Shown piece after piece: positions 27,347 through 35,877 of a stretch of DNA of 64,000 nucleotides. Source of the stretch: Rhodocyclaceae bacterium (GTDB taxonomy: Bacteria; Pseudomonadota; Gammaproteobacteria; Burkholderiales; Rhodocyclaceae); assembly GCA_016791105.1 (NCBI GenBank), contig JAEUNM010000118.1:62001-126000 (forward strand). The letters run 5' to 3'. Made by a program: the position numbers and the translations under genes. A model generated the notes under the pieces. The model was not told the origin of the DNA. It did no database searches and saw only the letters and a list, made by a program, of their open reading frames with translations. Positions within the stretch are counted from its first letter, which is position 1, and the number at the start of each line of letters is the position of its first letter.

Positions 27347-28354
27347 ATGGATGAGCTGCCGGTGCAAGCTTCCGCCTCCGCCGTTCGAACGTATCTACAC
27401 GATGTCCTTGGCCTTACGACACATGAGGCCAAGCCGTGGGCGCGCGCCAGCGAACTGCCCTATTTTCTGTCTGACGCGTTCGAGTTCAGCGAATTGGAGT
27501 TACTTGGGCAGCCAGTCGTGCTGGCGCAGGCACGCGCCTACCAGCCGCACTCCGTCGGCGAGGTGCGTATATGGATGGAAAAAGTTCAGGCCTTGACCGG
27601 CCAAGCTGCCGTCTATGTCACCGACGCGCTGGCATCCTATGAACGCAAGCGGCTGATCGAACAGAAAGTGGCTTTTATCGTACCAGGCAATCAGCTCTAC
27701 ATTCCCTACCTGGGTCTCGACCTGCGCGAGTACTTCCGCCGGCGCCCGGTGGCCGCGGCGGAAACGTTGAGCCCTTCGGCGCAGGCGATTCTGCTTGCAG
27801 CGCTGCTGCAACAGCCCTGGCAGGCGGAATTTCAGCCGTCCCGCATTGGCAGCGGTTTGGGCTACTCGGCGATGACCGTGTCACGCGCGACCAAGGAACT
27901 GGTTGCCATTGGGCTGGCCACTGCGTACCAAGTCGGACGATCGCACTGGCTGCGCATCGAACAGGGGCCGCGAGAAATCTGGGCTCGTGTTCAATCCGTC
28001 GCGCGATCGCCGGTTCAACGAAACATCTGGGTAACTTCCAATACCCCGGTTCCCGCAAACGCGCGCCTGGCCGGGCCGAGCGCACTGGCTCGGTTTTCGA
28101 TGCTATCGGCACCCAGGGTGCCGGTCGTTGCGCTGGACGCCGCGGCCTGGAAGCTAGCCGCAGACGCTGGCGTTCGTGAATCGCCTGAGTCTGGCGCAGC
28201 CACGCAGGAATGGCAAATCTGGCGCTACAGTCCGGCACTCGTACCGAACGCTGCCACGGTCGACCCCTTGTCATTGACGCTTAGCCTGCGTGATAACGCC
28301 GACGACCGCATCCAGATTGCGCTGGACGAATTACAGGAGCAACTTCCGTGGTAG
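27347..28354 (+). CDS. winged-helix regulator, probable antitoxin-like partner of a nucleotidyltransferase
   Basis: The 335-residue product has three parts. The N-terminal domain (1-130) ends in KRLIEQKVAFIVPGNQLYIPYLGLDLREYF. A MarR-like winged helix follows (about 140-205; LSPSAQAILLAALL then GYSAMTVSRATKELVAIGL). The C-terminal domain is alpha/beta (about 220-335). It overlaps the downstream nucleotidyltransferase gene by 7 bases. This gene layout resembles AbiEi/AbiEii (MenA/MenT-like) type IV toxin-antitoxin pairs, but the protein is not a clear AbiEi. The concentric palindromes directly before its ATG suggest autoregulation. Confidence 0.65.
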   Translation: MDELPVQASASAVRTYLHDVLGLTTHEAKPWARASELPYFLSDAFEFSELELLGQPVVLAQARAYQPHSVGEVRIWMEKVQALTGQAAVYVTDALASYERKRLIEQKVAFIVPGNQLYIPYLGLDLREYFRRRPVAAAETLSPSAQAILLAALLQQPWQAEFQPSRIGSGLGYSAMTVSRATKELVAIGLATAYQVGRSHWLRIEQGPREIWARVQSVARSPVQRNIWVTSNTPVPANARLAGPSALARFSMLSAPRVPVVALDAAAWKLAADAGVRESPESGAATQEWQIWRYSPALVPNAATVDPLSLTLSLRDNADDRIQIALDELQEQLPW

Positions 28355-29136
28355 TGGGCCTGGAGCTTTTCCGCAAAACCTTTGCGGACTTTTCCGACCA
28401 GTACGTGCTGATCGGTGGCACCGCCGCGAGCCTTGCAATGGAAGAATCCGGCCTTGAGTTTCGCACCACCAAAGACCTCGATATCGTCCTGCACATCGAA
28501 GCGCTGACTGCCGCATTCGGGCGCGCATTTTGGCAGTTCGTCGGTGACGCCGGATACAAAATTCTGCAAGCCAGCGAGTTCGACAAGCCGATTTTTTATC
28601 GCTTCCAGAAGCCTGCAAATGATCGCTACCCGACCATGCTGGAACTGTTTTCCCGCACGCCGGATGGATTCCAACTCGCTCCCGACAGCCACCTTACGCC
28701 GATTCCGATGGATGAAGCGGTGTCCAGCCTTTCCGCCATCCTGCTCGACGACACCTACTACCGATTCATCATGGCTGGTAGGCACGAGAAAAACGGACTG
28801 TCTCTGGTGGGAGAGGACAGGCTGATTCCGCTCAAAGCCGTCGCATGGCTTGAACTGAGCGAGAGGAAAGCGCAGGGCAAGATTCAAGTCGATGCGAAAA
28901 ACGTGCGCAAACACGCCAATGATGTGCTTCGACTGGCCCAACTGTTGTCCGCGGCTCATCGCACTGTACTCGGTCCGAAAATTCGCGATGACATGCAACG
29001 CTTCCTGGACAGCATCGCTGGGGATGCCGACATCGACCCAAAAAAGATTGGGATCCGGCACCCGACGAAGGAGATGCTTCTGGAACGCATCGCCGATGCC
29101 TTTGGGCTGGAGATTGGCAAGGCCGTCCACGAGTGA
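28348..29136 (+). CDS. AbiEii-like nucleotidyltransferase (toxin candidate)
   Basis: The 262-residue product has the minimal nucleotidyltransferase core: IGGTAASLA (G23-G24 and S28) followed by TKDLDIVLHI (D43 and D45 as metal ligands). This is the layout of the AbiEii/MenT/DUF1814-like superfamily, whose studied members modify tRNA ends or similar targets. The C-terminal half is helical and charged, with DAKNVRKHANDVLRLAQLL. The start is GTG at 28348, with AGGAG inside the upstream gene 8 nt before it. An anti-phage or addiction role is inferred from the family. Confidence 0.7.
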   Translation: MVVGLELFRKTFADFSDQYVLIGGTAASLAMEESGLEFRTTKDLDIVLHIEALTAAFGRAFWQFVGDAGYKILQASEFDKPIFYRFQKPANDRYPTMLELFSRTPDGFQLAPDSHLTPIPMDEAVSSLSAILLDDTYYRFIMAGRHEKNGLSLVGEDRLIPLKAVAWLELSERKAQGKIQVDAKNVRKHANDVLRLAQLLSAAHRTVLGPKIRDDMQRFLDSIAGDADIDPKKIGIRHPTKEMLLERIADAFGLEIGKAVHE

Positions 29137-29193
29137 TAATGCCGGCCATTACCCGCCGCAAGGGGGCCACCAGCCCGACTTTGCTCCCGGCCC

Positions 29194-29448
29194 TCAGTAA
29201 GGGAAACCCAAGTGCGCGATCTGCAGCGCGTCGCCGTCGACGCGGTAAACGATGCGATGCTCATCCGTGATTCGGCGCGACCAAAAGCCCGCCAACGCAT
29301 GTTTGAGTGCTTCCGGTTTGCCGACGCCGGAAAAAGGGTCGCGTTGCGTTTCGCGGATCAGCTTGTTGATGCGCTCGACCGAGCACCGATCCTGCTTTTG
29401 CCAATACAGGTAGTATTCCCAAGCCACATCGGCAACCACGATTTTCAC
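29194..29448 (-). CDS. yoeB: YoeB-type toxin with catalytic histidine replaced
   Basis: The 84-residue product aligns end to end with E. coli YoeB, a ribosome-dependent mRNA endonuclease, as I recall that sequence. GKPEALKH keeps E46, and FWSRRITDEHRIVY keeps R65 at the same positions. The C terminus reads IAHLGFPY where YoeB ends in RYHY, so catalytic H83 is Pro here while Y84 remains. The start is GTG at 29448, in a GTGA overlap with the stop of an upstream frame ending VERNLAE, a YefM-like tail. No intact antitoxin frame precedes it. The toxin is probably weak or inactive. Confidence 0.85.
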   Translation of the reverse strand: MKIVVADVAWEYYLYWQKQDRCSVERINKLIRETQRDPFSGVGKPEALKHALAGFWSRRITDEHRIVYRVDGDALQIAHLGFPY

Positions 29449-29525
29449 TCAGCAAGATTCCGCTCGACGCTCGAACCTGATGGCATCCATCGTAGACTCC
29501 ACGATACTGTGCATACATACGAATC
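29445..29525 (-). pseudogene. YefM-like antitoxin remnant
   Basis: The frame ending in the TGA at 29445-29447 closes with GSSVERNLAE, like the C terminus of YefM-type antitoxins. The neighbouring frame contains SIVESTMDAIR, resembling the antitoxin sequence just before it. This suggests a frameshift or internal deletion. Nothing resembling the DNA-binding N-terminal half is seen upstream; that space holds the heptanucleotide repeat. The remnant's left boundary is approximate. Confidence 0.4.
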
Positions 29526-29574
29526 CCTGGTCCGCAACCGCCCCCCACCCTCGCGGCCAAAGGCCGCCTGAAAT

Positions 29575-29693
29575 TCTGTCCTCTGTCCTCTGTCCTCTGT
29601 CCTCTGTCCTCTGTCCTCTGTCCTCTGTCCTCTGTCCTCTGTCCTCTGTCCTCTGTCCTCTGTCCTCTGTCCTCTGTCCTCAGTCTTCTGTCC
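29575..29693. repeat. heptanucleotide tandem repeat, 17 units
   Basis: The unit TCTGTCC is repeated 15 times without error (29575-29679). One variant unit TCAGTCT and a final perfect unit follow. The array ends 8 bases before the purL stop codon region on the convergent side. It lies upstream of the YoeB gene and downstream of purL in the minus-strand reading. A 7-bp unit shifts frame with each copy gained or lost, and such arrays change length by slippage. Confidence 0.97.
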
Positions 29694-29701
29694 CCAGGAC
29701 T

Positions 29702-32700
29702 TCAGCCCACCCACACGCGGGCGTTGCGGAACAACCGCATCCAGGGTGAGTGCTCGCCCCAGCCGGCCGGATGCCAGCTCATCTGCACGCTGCGGAACAC
29801 CCGCTCCGGGTGCGGCATCATGATGGTGACCCGCCCATCCGCGGTGGTGAGCCCGGTCAGGCCGCCGGGAGAGCCATTCGGGTTTTGCGGGTAGGTTTGC
29901 GCCGGCACACCGGTGCCGTCGATAAAGCGCATCGCCGCGATGGCAGCGCTTTCCGCGCCGGCGCGGTCGAATTCCGCCCTGCCCTCGCCGTGCGACACCA
30001 CCAGCGGCAGGCGGCTGCCGGCCATGCCCGCGAGCAGGATGGACGGGCTGTCCAGCACTTCCACCTGCACCAGACGCGCCTCGTACTGTTCGCTGCGGTT
30101 GCGCACGAAGCGCGGCCAGGCCTGCGCGCCCGGGATGATGTCGCGCAACTGGCTCATCATCTGGCAGCCGTTGCAGACGCCCAGCGCAAAACTGTCGCCG
30201 CGCGCGAAAAACGCCGCGAACTGGTCCTTCAGCCGCTCGTTGAACAGTATCGAGCGCGCCCAGCCGGTGCCGGCGCCCAGCACATCGCCATAGGAAAACC
30301 CGCCGCAGGCGGCAAGCCCCTTGAAATCGGCCAGATCGAAGCGGCCGGCCTGCAGGTCGGACATATGCACGTCATAGGGCGCGAAGCCGGCACGCTCGAA
30401 GGCGGCTGCCATTTCCACCTGGCCGTTGACGCCCTGTTCGCGCAGGATGGCCACGCGCGGGCGGGCTCCGCGCACAACATGGGGCGCCGCGATGTCCTCG
30501 TTCGCATCGAAAGTCAGGTGCGCGAACAAGCCGCTCGCGGCGGGGTCGGACAAGGCCTTGTACTCTTCCTCCACGCAGGCCGGGTCGTCGCGCAAGGCTG
30601 CGATGCGGCTGCCGGTTTCCGCCCAGGCCGCCTGCAGGGTGGCGCGCGCGGCGCCGAAAATGAGCTTGGCGTGCTGCCAGATCCGAATTTCGTCGCGGTC
30701 GTTGGTGATGCCTATGGCGTGGGTCAGGCCGGACAAGCCTGCCTCGCGCAAAATTTCCATGACGCGGCTGCGCTCGGCCACGCGTATCTGTATTACCGCG
30801 CCCAGTTCTTCCGCGAACAACGCGCCGTAAGCTGCATCGGTCATGCGGCCACGCACGCTATCCGGACGCTTGTTGAGCGAATCGACATCGGCCAGCAGCG
30901 GGTCCCAGGCGATGGTGTCGAGGTTGATCGACAGCCCGCAATGGCTGGCGAAAGCCATTTCGCAGGCCGTCACGAACAGGCCGCCGTCGGAGCGGTCGTG
31001 GTAGGCCAGCAGCAGGCCGGCACGCGAAAGGCTACGTATGGCCGGCACGAAGCGTGAAAGCAATGCGGGATCGGCATCCGGCGCGTGTTCCCCGGTGGAA
31101 CCATAAACCTGCGCCAGGGCCGATCCACCGAGGCGGTTTTTGAGGCGGCCGAGATCTATCAGCAACAGTTCCGTTTCGACGTCCGGATCGACCAGCAACT
31201 GCGGCGTGAGCGTCGCGCGCACGTCCTGCACCGGCGCGAAGGCGCTCACGATCAGCGACAGCGGCGCCACGACTTCGCGCGGCATGCCGGCCTGGTCCCA
31301 GCGCGTTTTCATGGACAGGGAGTCTTTACCCACCGGCACGGATATGCCCAGCGCCGGGCAGAACTCCATGCCTACGGCCTGCACCGCGTCGTACAGCGCG
31401 GCATCTTCGCCCTTGTGGCCAGCGGCCGCCATCCAGTTGCAGGATAGTTTGATGTCGGACGTGGCGGCCACGTCCGCCGCGGCCAGATTGGTAATGGCCT
31501 CGCCCACCGCCATGCGCGCCGCCGCAGCAGCGTTCAGCAGCGCAAGCGGGGTACGTTCGCCCATCGCGAACGCTTCGCCGCGATAGCCCTGAAAATCAGC
31601 ACAGGTGACTGCGCAATCGGCCACTGGCATTTGCCAGGGGCCTATCATCTGATCGCGCGCGGTGAGCCCCCCCACGCTGCGGTCGCCTATGGTGATGAGG
31701 AAACTTTTGGAGGCCACCGCGGGCAGGCGCAGCACGCGCAGTGCGACTTCCTGCATGTCATTGGTCGGCACTTCGAAGGGCGCCACGAATACCGGCCGGC
31801 GCGACACGTTGCGCAGCATTTTCGGCGGCTTGCCGAGCAGCACCGATAACGGCATGGCGACCGGGCGGTTGCCGAATTGGCGGTCCGACACCAGCAATTC
31901 GTCGTCGCCGCTGGCTACGCCCACCACCGCATAGGGGCAGCGCTCGCGCGCGCAAATCGCCGCGAATTCGTCCAGGCGCGCCGGCGCCACGGCCAGCACG
32001 TAGCGCTCCTGCGCCTCGTTGCACCACAGTTCGGCCGGGCTCATGCCGCTATCTTCGCTATGCACGTCACGCAATTCGAAGCGCGCGCCCACACCGGCCG
32101 TATGCGCCAGTTCCGGCAGCGCGTTGGACAGGCCCCCGGCACCGACGTCATGCACCGACAGGATGGGCGTGTCAGCTCCCATTTCCGAGCAGCGGTCCAG
32201 CACTTCCTGGGCGCGCCGCTGCAATTCCGGATTGCCGCGCTGCACGGATGCAAAATCGAGGTCGGCGGTATTGGTACCGGTGCTCACGCTGGATGCCGCA
32301 CCGCCGCCCAGGCCTATCAATAGCGCCGGGCCGCCCAGCACGATGAAGCGTGTACCGGCGCCATATTCCTGCTTGTGCGACAGATCGGCCGTAATATTCC
32401 CCAGACCGCCGGCGATCATGATGGGCTTGTGATAGCCGCGCACTTCGCCCATGAATTCCTGTTCGAAACTGCGGAAATACCCAGCCAGATTGGGGCGGCC
32501 GAATTCATTGTTGAATGCCGCCGCGCCCAGCGGCCCGTCTATCATGATGTCGAGCGCCGAGGCGATGCGCTCGGGCTTGCCGTAATCTTTCTCCCAGGGC
32601 TGCAGGTAGCCGGGAATTTTCAGGTTGGAAACCGAAAACCCGCACAGGCCGGCTTTAGGCTTGGCGCCACGGCCGGTCGCACCTTCGTCACGAATTTCGC

Positions 32701-33670
32701 CGCCGGCCCCGGTGGCCGCGCCGGCAAAGGGCGCAATGGCGGTGGGGTGGTTGTGCGTTTCCACCTTGGCCAGAAAATGCGTTGGCAGGCTGCGGTAGGT
32801 CCAGGCGCCGTTGGCCGCCGTCACGAAGCGCGCGTAGGGTTCGCCGGGCGCGGCCGATTCGATGATTGCGGCATTGTCGGCATAGGCCACGACGGTGCCT
32901 GCCGGATGCAGCGCGTGGGTGTTGCGTATCATGCCGAACAGCGATGCGGGCTGTGTCACGGCGTCGATCACGAAATCCGCATTGAATATCTTGTGGCGAC
33001 AGTGCTCGGAATTGGCCTGCGCGAACATCATCAGTTCGACGTCGCTGGGGTTGCGTTCCAGCTTGCGGAAAGCTTCGACCAGGTAATCGATTTCGTCTTC
33101 GGATAGAGCCAGCCCCCAATCCTTGTTGGCGCTGGCCAGGGCGGCGCGCCCACCTACCAGCAGGTCGACCTCGCGCAGCGGGCGCGGCGCCACGTGCTGG
33201 AACAGGGCGGCGGCGGCGTCAAAACTGTCCAGCACGGATTCGGTCATGCGGTCGTGCAGGTGTGGCAGTGCGGCGGCGCGCAGGTCGGCATCCCAGGCCG
33301 GGCTGCCGAGCAAGCCGCGCCCCAGCTCGACATGGAAAGCAATGCCGCGCTCGATGCGGGCCACCCAGTCGAATCCACAATTGCGAGCGATGTCCGTGGC
33401 TTTGGATGACCACGGCGAAATCGTGCCCAGGCGCGGCACCACCAGCATCAGATGGCCCGTAGCGGGCGCGGCGGCGGCGTCCGCCTGCAACAACAGCTTT
33501 AGCCGCTCCAGTTCGTCCGGCGCGGGCGGGCGTGTCGTTTCCACGAAAAACCACTGCCAGGCCGACAGCGCCTTGAATTTTGCGATCGCCGCGGCGAGCC
33601 GCGCGGAAATGCGCGCCAGGCGCGGCGCGGAAAAAGCTGCGGCGCCGCGCAGTTTGAGTATTTCAGGCAT
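29702..33670 (-). CDS. purL: phosphoribosylformylglycinamidine synthase
   Basis: The 1322-residue product is the large single-chain PurL, which converts FGAR to FGAM with glutamine and ATP in purine synthesis. Domain order is normal: an N-terminal linker, two AIRS-like synthetase halves (KVETHNHPTAIAPFAGAATG and LSVHDVGAGGLSNALPE among the motifs), and a C-terminal glutaminase with the nucleophile in FALGVCNGCQMMSQL and SHGEGRAEF. The length matches other proteobacterial PurL. The ATG at 33670 has no clear ribosome site. The heptanucleotide repeat starts just after its stop. Confidence 0.98.
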   Translation of the reverse strand: MPEILKLRGAAAFSAPRLARISARLAAAIAKFKALSAWQWFFVETTRPPAPDELERLKLLLQADAAAAPATGHLMLVVPRLGTISPWSSKATDIARNCGFDWVARIERGIAFHVELGRGLLGSPAWDADLRAAALPHLHDRMTESVLDSFDAAAALFQHVAPRPLREVDLLVGGRAALASANKDWGLALSEDEIDYLVEAFRKLERNPSDVELMMFAQANSEHCRHKIFNADFVIDAVTQPASLFGMIRNTHALHPAGTVVAYADNAAIIESAAPGEPYARFVTAANGAWTYRSLPTHFLAKVETHNHPTAIAPFAGAATGAGGEIRDEGATGRGAKPKAGLCGFSVSNLKIPGYLQPWEKDYGKPERIASALDIMIDGPLGAAAFNNEFGRPNLAGYFRSFEQEFMGEVRGYHKPIMIAGGLGNITADLSHKQEYGAGTRFIVLGGPALLIGLGGGAASSVSTGTNTADLDFASVQRGNPELQRRAQEVLDRCSEMGADTPILSVHDVGAGGLSNALPELAHTAGVGARFELRDVHSEDSGMSPAELWCNEAQERYVLAVAPARLDEFAAICARERCPYAVVGVASGDDELLVSDRQFGNRPVAMPLSVLLGKPPKMLRNVSRRPVFVAPFEVPTNDMQEVALRVLRLPAVASKSFLITIGDRSVGGLTARDQMIGPWQMPVADCAVTCADFQGYRGEAFAMGERTPLALLNAAAAARMAVGEAITNLAAADVAATSDIKLSCNWMAAAGHKGEDAALYDAVQAVGMEFCPALGISVPVGKDSLSMKTRWDQAGMPREVVAPLSLIVSAFAPVQDVRATLTPQLLVDPDVETELLLIDLGRLKNRLGGSALAQVYGSTGEHAPDADPALLSRFVPAIRSLSRAGLLLAYHDRSDGGLFVTACEMAFASHCGLSINLDTIAWDPLLADVDSLNKRPDSVRGRMTDAAYGALFAEELGAVIQIRVAERSRVMEILREAGLSGLTHAIGITNDRDEIRIWQHAKLIFGAARATLQAAWAETGSRIAALRDDPACVEEEYKALSDPAASGLFAHLTFDANEDIAAPHVVRGARPRVAILREQGVNGQVEMAAAFERAGFAPYDVHMSDLQAGRFDLADFKGLAACGGFSYGDVLGAGTGWARSILFNERLKDQFAAFFARGDSFALGVCNGCQMMSQLRDIIPGAQAWPRFVRNRSEQYEARLVQVEVLDSPSILLAGMAGSRLPLVVSHGEGRAEFDRAGAESAAIAAMRFIDGTGVPAQTYPQNPNGSPGGLTGLTTADGRVTIMMPHPERVFRSVQMSWHPAGWGEHSPWMRLFRNARVWVG

Positions 33671-33862
33671 GGGGAGAGGCAGACGTTGGAGGGCGGGCGG
33701 AATTATAACGGAGGGCTTGCCGCGGTCTTTGCCCTCTCTTGTGGCGCACGCGCATTAGCGGTCGGCCGCGTGCGGCGCGCAATTCACGGTCTGCTCACTT
33801 TGCAAGTTGCGCCCGGCACCTCGTGCGGCCAGCGTATCGCGCAGCGCTCGCGCATCACTGAC

Positions 33863-35038
33863 TTATTCCACCTTGCCGCCTTGGGCCGCGAGCGCAATCG
33901 CAACCGCCATTCCGAGCGCCCCGGCTGCGCTAAACGCGAGCACCGCGCCGCCTGCATGCCACAAATAACCGAATGCCAGGCCGGCCGGAATGGCGGTCGC
34001 GCCCAACACGGCGTTGTACCAGCCATACACAGTCCCGCGCGCACCGGCCGCAGCATACTGGCCGATCAGCGCGCGCTCTGCCCCTTCGCACAGCCCGGAT
34101 AGTGCGCCATAGGCGACGGCAGCCAGTGAAAATGCCGCCGCTTCGCCCGGCCACGCCAACAGCACCAGCCCGCAGGCCAGCAACAGCCAGCCCGCCGCGG
34201 TGGCGCGGCGATGGCCAAAACGGTCAGACAGATGGCCGCCAAACATGCTGGCAACAGATTTGGCGAGGCTCATGGCGGCCCAGATCAATAACAAGCTGGC
34301 GTTGCTCATGCCCAGTTCGTGGCCGCGGAACACCACGAATGTTTCGGACGCACGGGCAAGATTGAATGCACCGACGAGCGCGAACGTGCGCTGCAGGGCC
34401 GCCGGTAAATCGCGCCAGATCAGGCGCGGCAGGGGCGTGCCCGCGGGCACCGCGTGCGCAACGTCGCGTATGCCGAACAGCGCCAGCAGCACAACGAGCA
34501 GGCCAGGCAAGGCTGACAGAAAAATCACCTGCACCAGCGGCACCGCCTGGGTTGCCAGGATTGCCGCCGCGAGCAGCGCCCCGGCGGCGGCACCGGCGTT
34601 ATCCATGGCGCGCAGCAGCCCGAAAGCGCGCCCGCGCAGCGAGGCGTCGGTCGCATCGGCAAGCAGGGCATCGCGTGGCGCCGTGCGCAAACCCTTTCCG
34701 ACCCGGTCGATCAGCCGCAACAGCAGCAATTGTGGCCATAGCGCGACCAGCCCGAACAAAGGCCGCACCAGGTTGGACAGGCCGTAGCCCGCCACGATGA
34801 ATGCTTTGCGCCTGCCGCCCAAGAGGTCCGACCAGCGCCCGGACCAGAACTTGAGCAGCGCAGACATGGCTTCCGCACTGCCTTCGATGAGCCCCAGCGC
34901 GATAGGCCCGGCCCCCAGTACGCCGGCCAACAGCAGCGGCACCAGAGGCGTCACCATTTCCGAGGCGACGTCATTGAAAAAACTGACCAGCGAAAGTATC
35001 AGCGCCGTAGCCGGCAGGCGTTTTGTAGTGGACTGCAT
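33863..35038 (-). CDS. MFS transporter
   Basis: The 391-residue product has about 11-12 hydrophobic helices and the layout of a major facilitator. The loop between helices 2 and 3 carries GRWSDLLGGRRKAF, the family's signature basic loop, and the second half repeats it as GGHLSDRFGHRRATA. The start ALILSLVSFFNDVASEM resembles a subgroup of uncharacterised proteobacterial MFS proteins. The substrate is unknown. It is transcribed away from tRNA-Arg and towards purL. Confidence 0.9.
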   Translation of the reverse strand: MQSTTKRLPATALILSLVSFFNDVASEMVTPLVPLLLAGVLGAGPIALGLIEGSAEAMSALLKFWSGRWSDLLGGRRKAFIVAGYGLSNLVRPLFGLVALWPQLLLLRLIDRVGKGLRTAPRDALLADATDASLRGRAFGLLRAMDNAGAAAGALLAAAILATQAVPLVQVIFLSALPGLLVVLLALFGIRDVAHAVPAGTPLPRLIWRDLPAALQRTFALVGAFNLARASETFVVFRGHELGMSNASLLLIWAAMSLAKSVASMFGGHLSDRFGHRRATAAGWLLLACGLVLLAWPGEAAAFSLAAVAYGALSGLCEGAERALIGQYAAAGARGTVYGWYNAVLGATAIPAGLAFGYLWHAGGAVLAFSAAGALGMAVAIALAAQGGKVE

Positions 35039-35080
35039 GGGCCGCGAATGCCGGCTCCGACGATGGGGAAAGGAAGAAGA

Positions 35081-35086
35081 TACAAT
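35081..35086 (+). promoter_or_regulatory. possible -10 box of the tRNA-Arg promoter
   Basis: TACAAT lies 11 bases before the mature tRNA 5' end, the right place for a tRNA promoter. The -35 region is not recognisable. Confidence 0.3.
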
Positions 35087-35097
35087 AAGCCGGCTGC

Positions 35098-35169
35098 GTC
35101 CCCGTAGTTGAATGGATACAACAACCCCCTCCTAAGGGGTAGGTCTGGGTTCGATTCCCGGCGGGGGCA
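35098..35169 (+). tRNA. tRNA-Arg (anticodon CCT)
   Basis: The sequence folds as a full cloverleaf. The 7-bp acceptor stem GTCCCCG/CGGGGGC is closed. The anticodon stem ACCCC/GGGGT frames the loop CTCCTAA, giving anticodon CCT for AGG. The T arm is CTGGG TTCGATT CCCGG. The CCA end is not encoded. Genes for this tRNA are frequent integration sites, and an accessory toxin-antitoxin pair lies 440 bases downstream. Confidence 0.96.
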
Positions 35170-35605
35170 CGGGCGGAAAAGTGTCAGGTCACATTCAGCC
35201 GGGATCGGTTATGCGGTTTGTGCCGGCCCCGACCAAATCGCGCCGTCGCAAGCTGCGGCTACATCGACACGACAAGCCCGGTACTTGCCACGCTTACCAA
35301 AGCTGGCGCCACTCGCGCCCTTCCTGCAGCGCCACCCGCCTCGGATCGCGCATTCGGAGCCCGGGTTGTCAAACCCGCGTCGCGCGCAAATTCGACGCCA
35401 ATATTTTGCCGCTCCGGGATCGGGGCAATGCCTTGGCCGATCCGGCAATCGATGCGTCCGAATTTACCCGGAGGTCCCCGAACAATCCGGCCCTTGATGT
35501 TTTGTAACCTACTCCCGATTATTTCGGGAGCGTGGCACGCAAAGGAAAGCCCATTGCCCATGTGCCACAATCGATGCGGACGGGGCAGCATGCCCCGTCC
35601 GGCAG
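35170..35605. other. non-coding or decayed stretch after tRNA-Arg
   Basis: No gene is recognised in these 436 bases. Several overlapping open frames exist on both strands without similarity to any family I know. No integrase or insertion-sequence end is visible, and the tRNA 3' sequence was not seen repeated downstream. It may be worn-down accessory DNA beside an integration site. Confidence 0.4.
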
Positions 35606-35872
35606 TTGCGCTGGCGTGCGTCCCTGAAGGATAGGCACGCGCTGCTGCGTATCGACGCAAGGCTTGAACGCATGGCAGGCGGGAATTTTGGTGACGTCAA
35701 GCGCTTGCGCGATGGCATCAGCGAATTGCGAATCGACTATGGTCCAGGCTACCGGGTGTATTTCATGCGGCGCGGGCCGCTGCTGATCGTGCTGTTGGCC
35801 GGTGGTGACAAATGCACACAGGTGGCAGACATTGATCTCGCCGTTGCCTTGGCGAAAGATTGGAAGGAGTGA
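35606..35872 (+). CDS. RelE/HigB-like toxin of the COG3657 type, N terminus uncertain
   Basis: The 88 visible residues match addiction-module killer proteins. LKDRHALLRIDARLERMAGGNFGDVKRL is followed by GISELRIDYGPGYRVYF and LLAGGDKCTQVADIDLA. Family members usually have another 10 to 15 residues before this point (a strand and the F..WL element), and no convincing start for those is seen. The frame is open upstream but unlike the family. The TTG at 35606 is the nearest usable start. The last two codons, AAG GAG, serve as the ribosome site for the downstream antitoxin. Confidence 0.75.
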   Translation: MRWRASLKDRHALLRIDARLERMAGGNFGDVKRLRDGISELRIDYGPGYRVYFMRRGPLLIVLLAGGDKCTQVADIDLAVALAKDWKE

Positions 35873-35877
35873 AAACC

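Noticed and set aside
29575..29693. Possible CRISPR array
   Set aside because: The 7-bp units are directly adjacent with no spacers and no cas genes are in the window.
29445..29714. 89-codon frame reading through the heptanucleotide repeat
   Set aside because: Most of it translates the repeat as a DRGQRTE-type run. Only its last residues look like a YefM tail, so it is not an intact antitoxin gene.
35259..35660. 133-codon minus-strand frame after tRNA-Arg
   Set aside because: It is antisense to the start of the toxin gene, has no family resemblance and has a composition typical of chance frames in GC-rich DNA.
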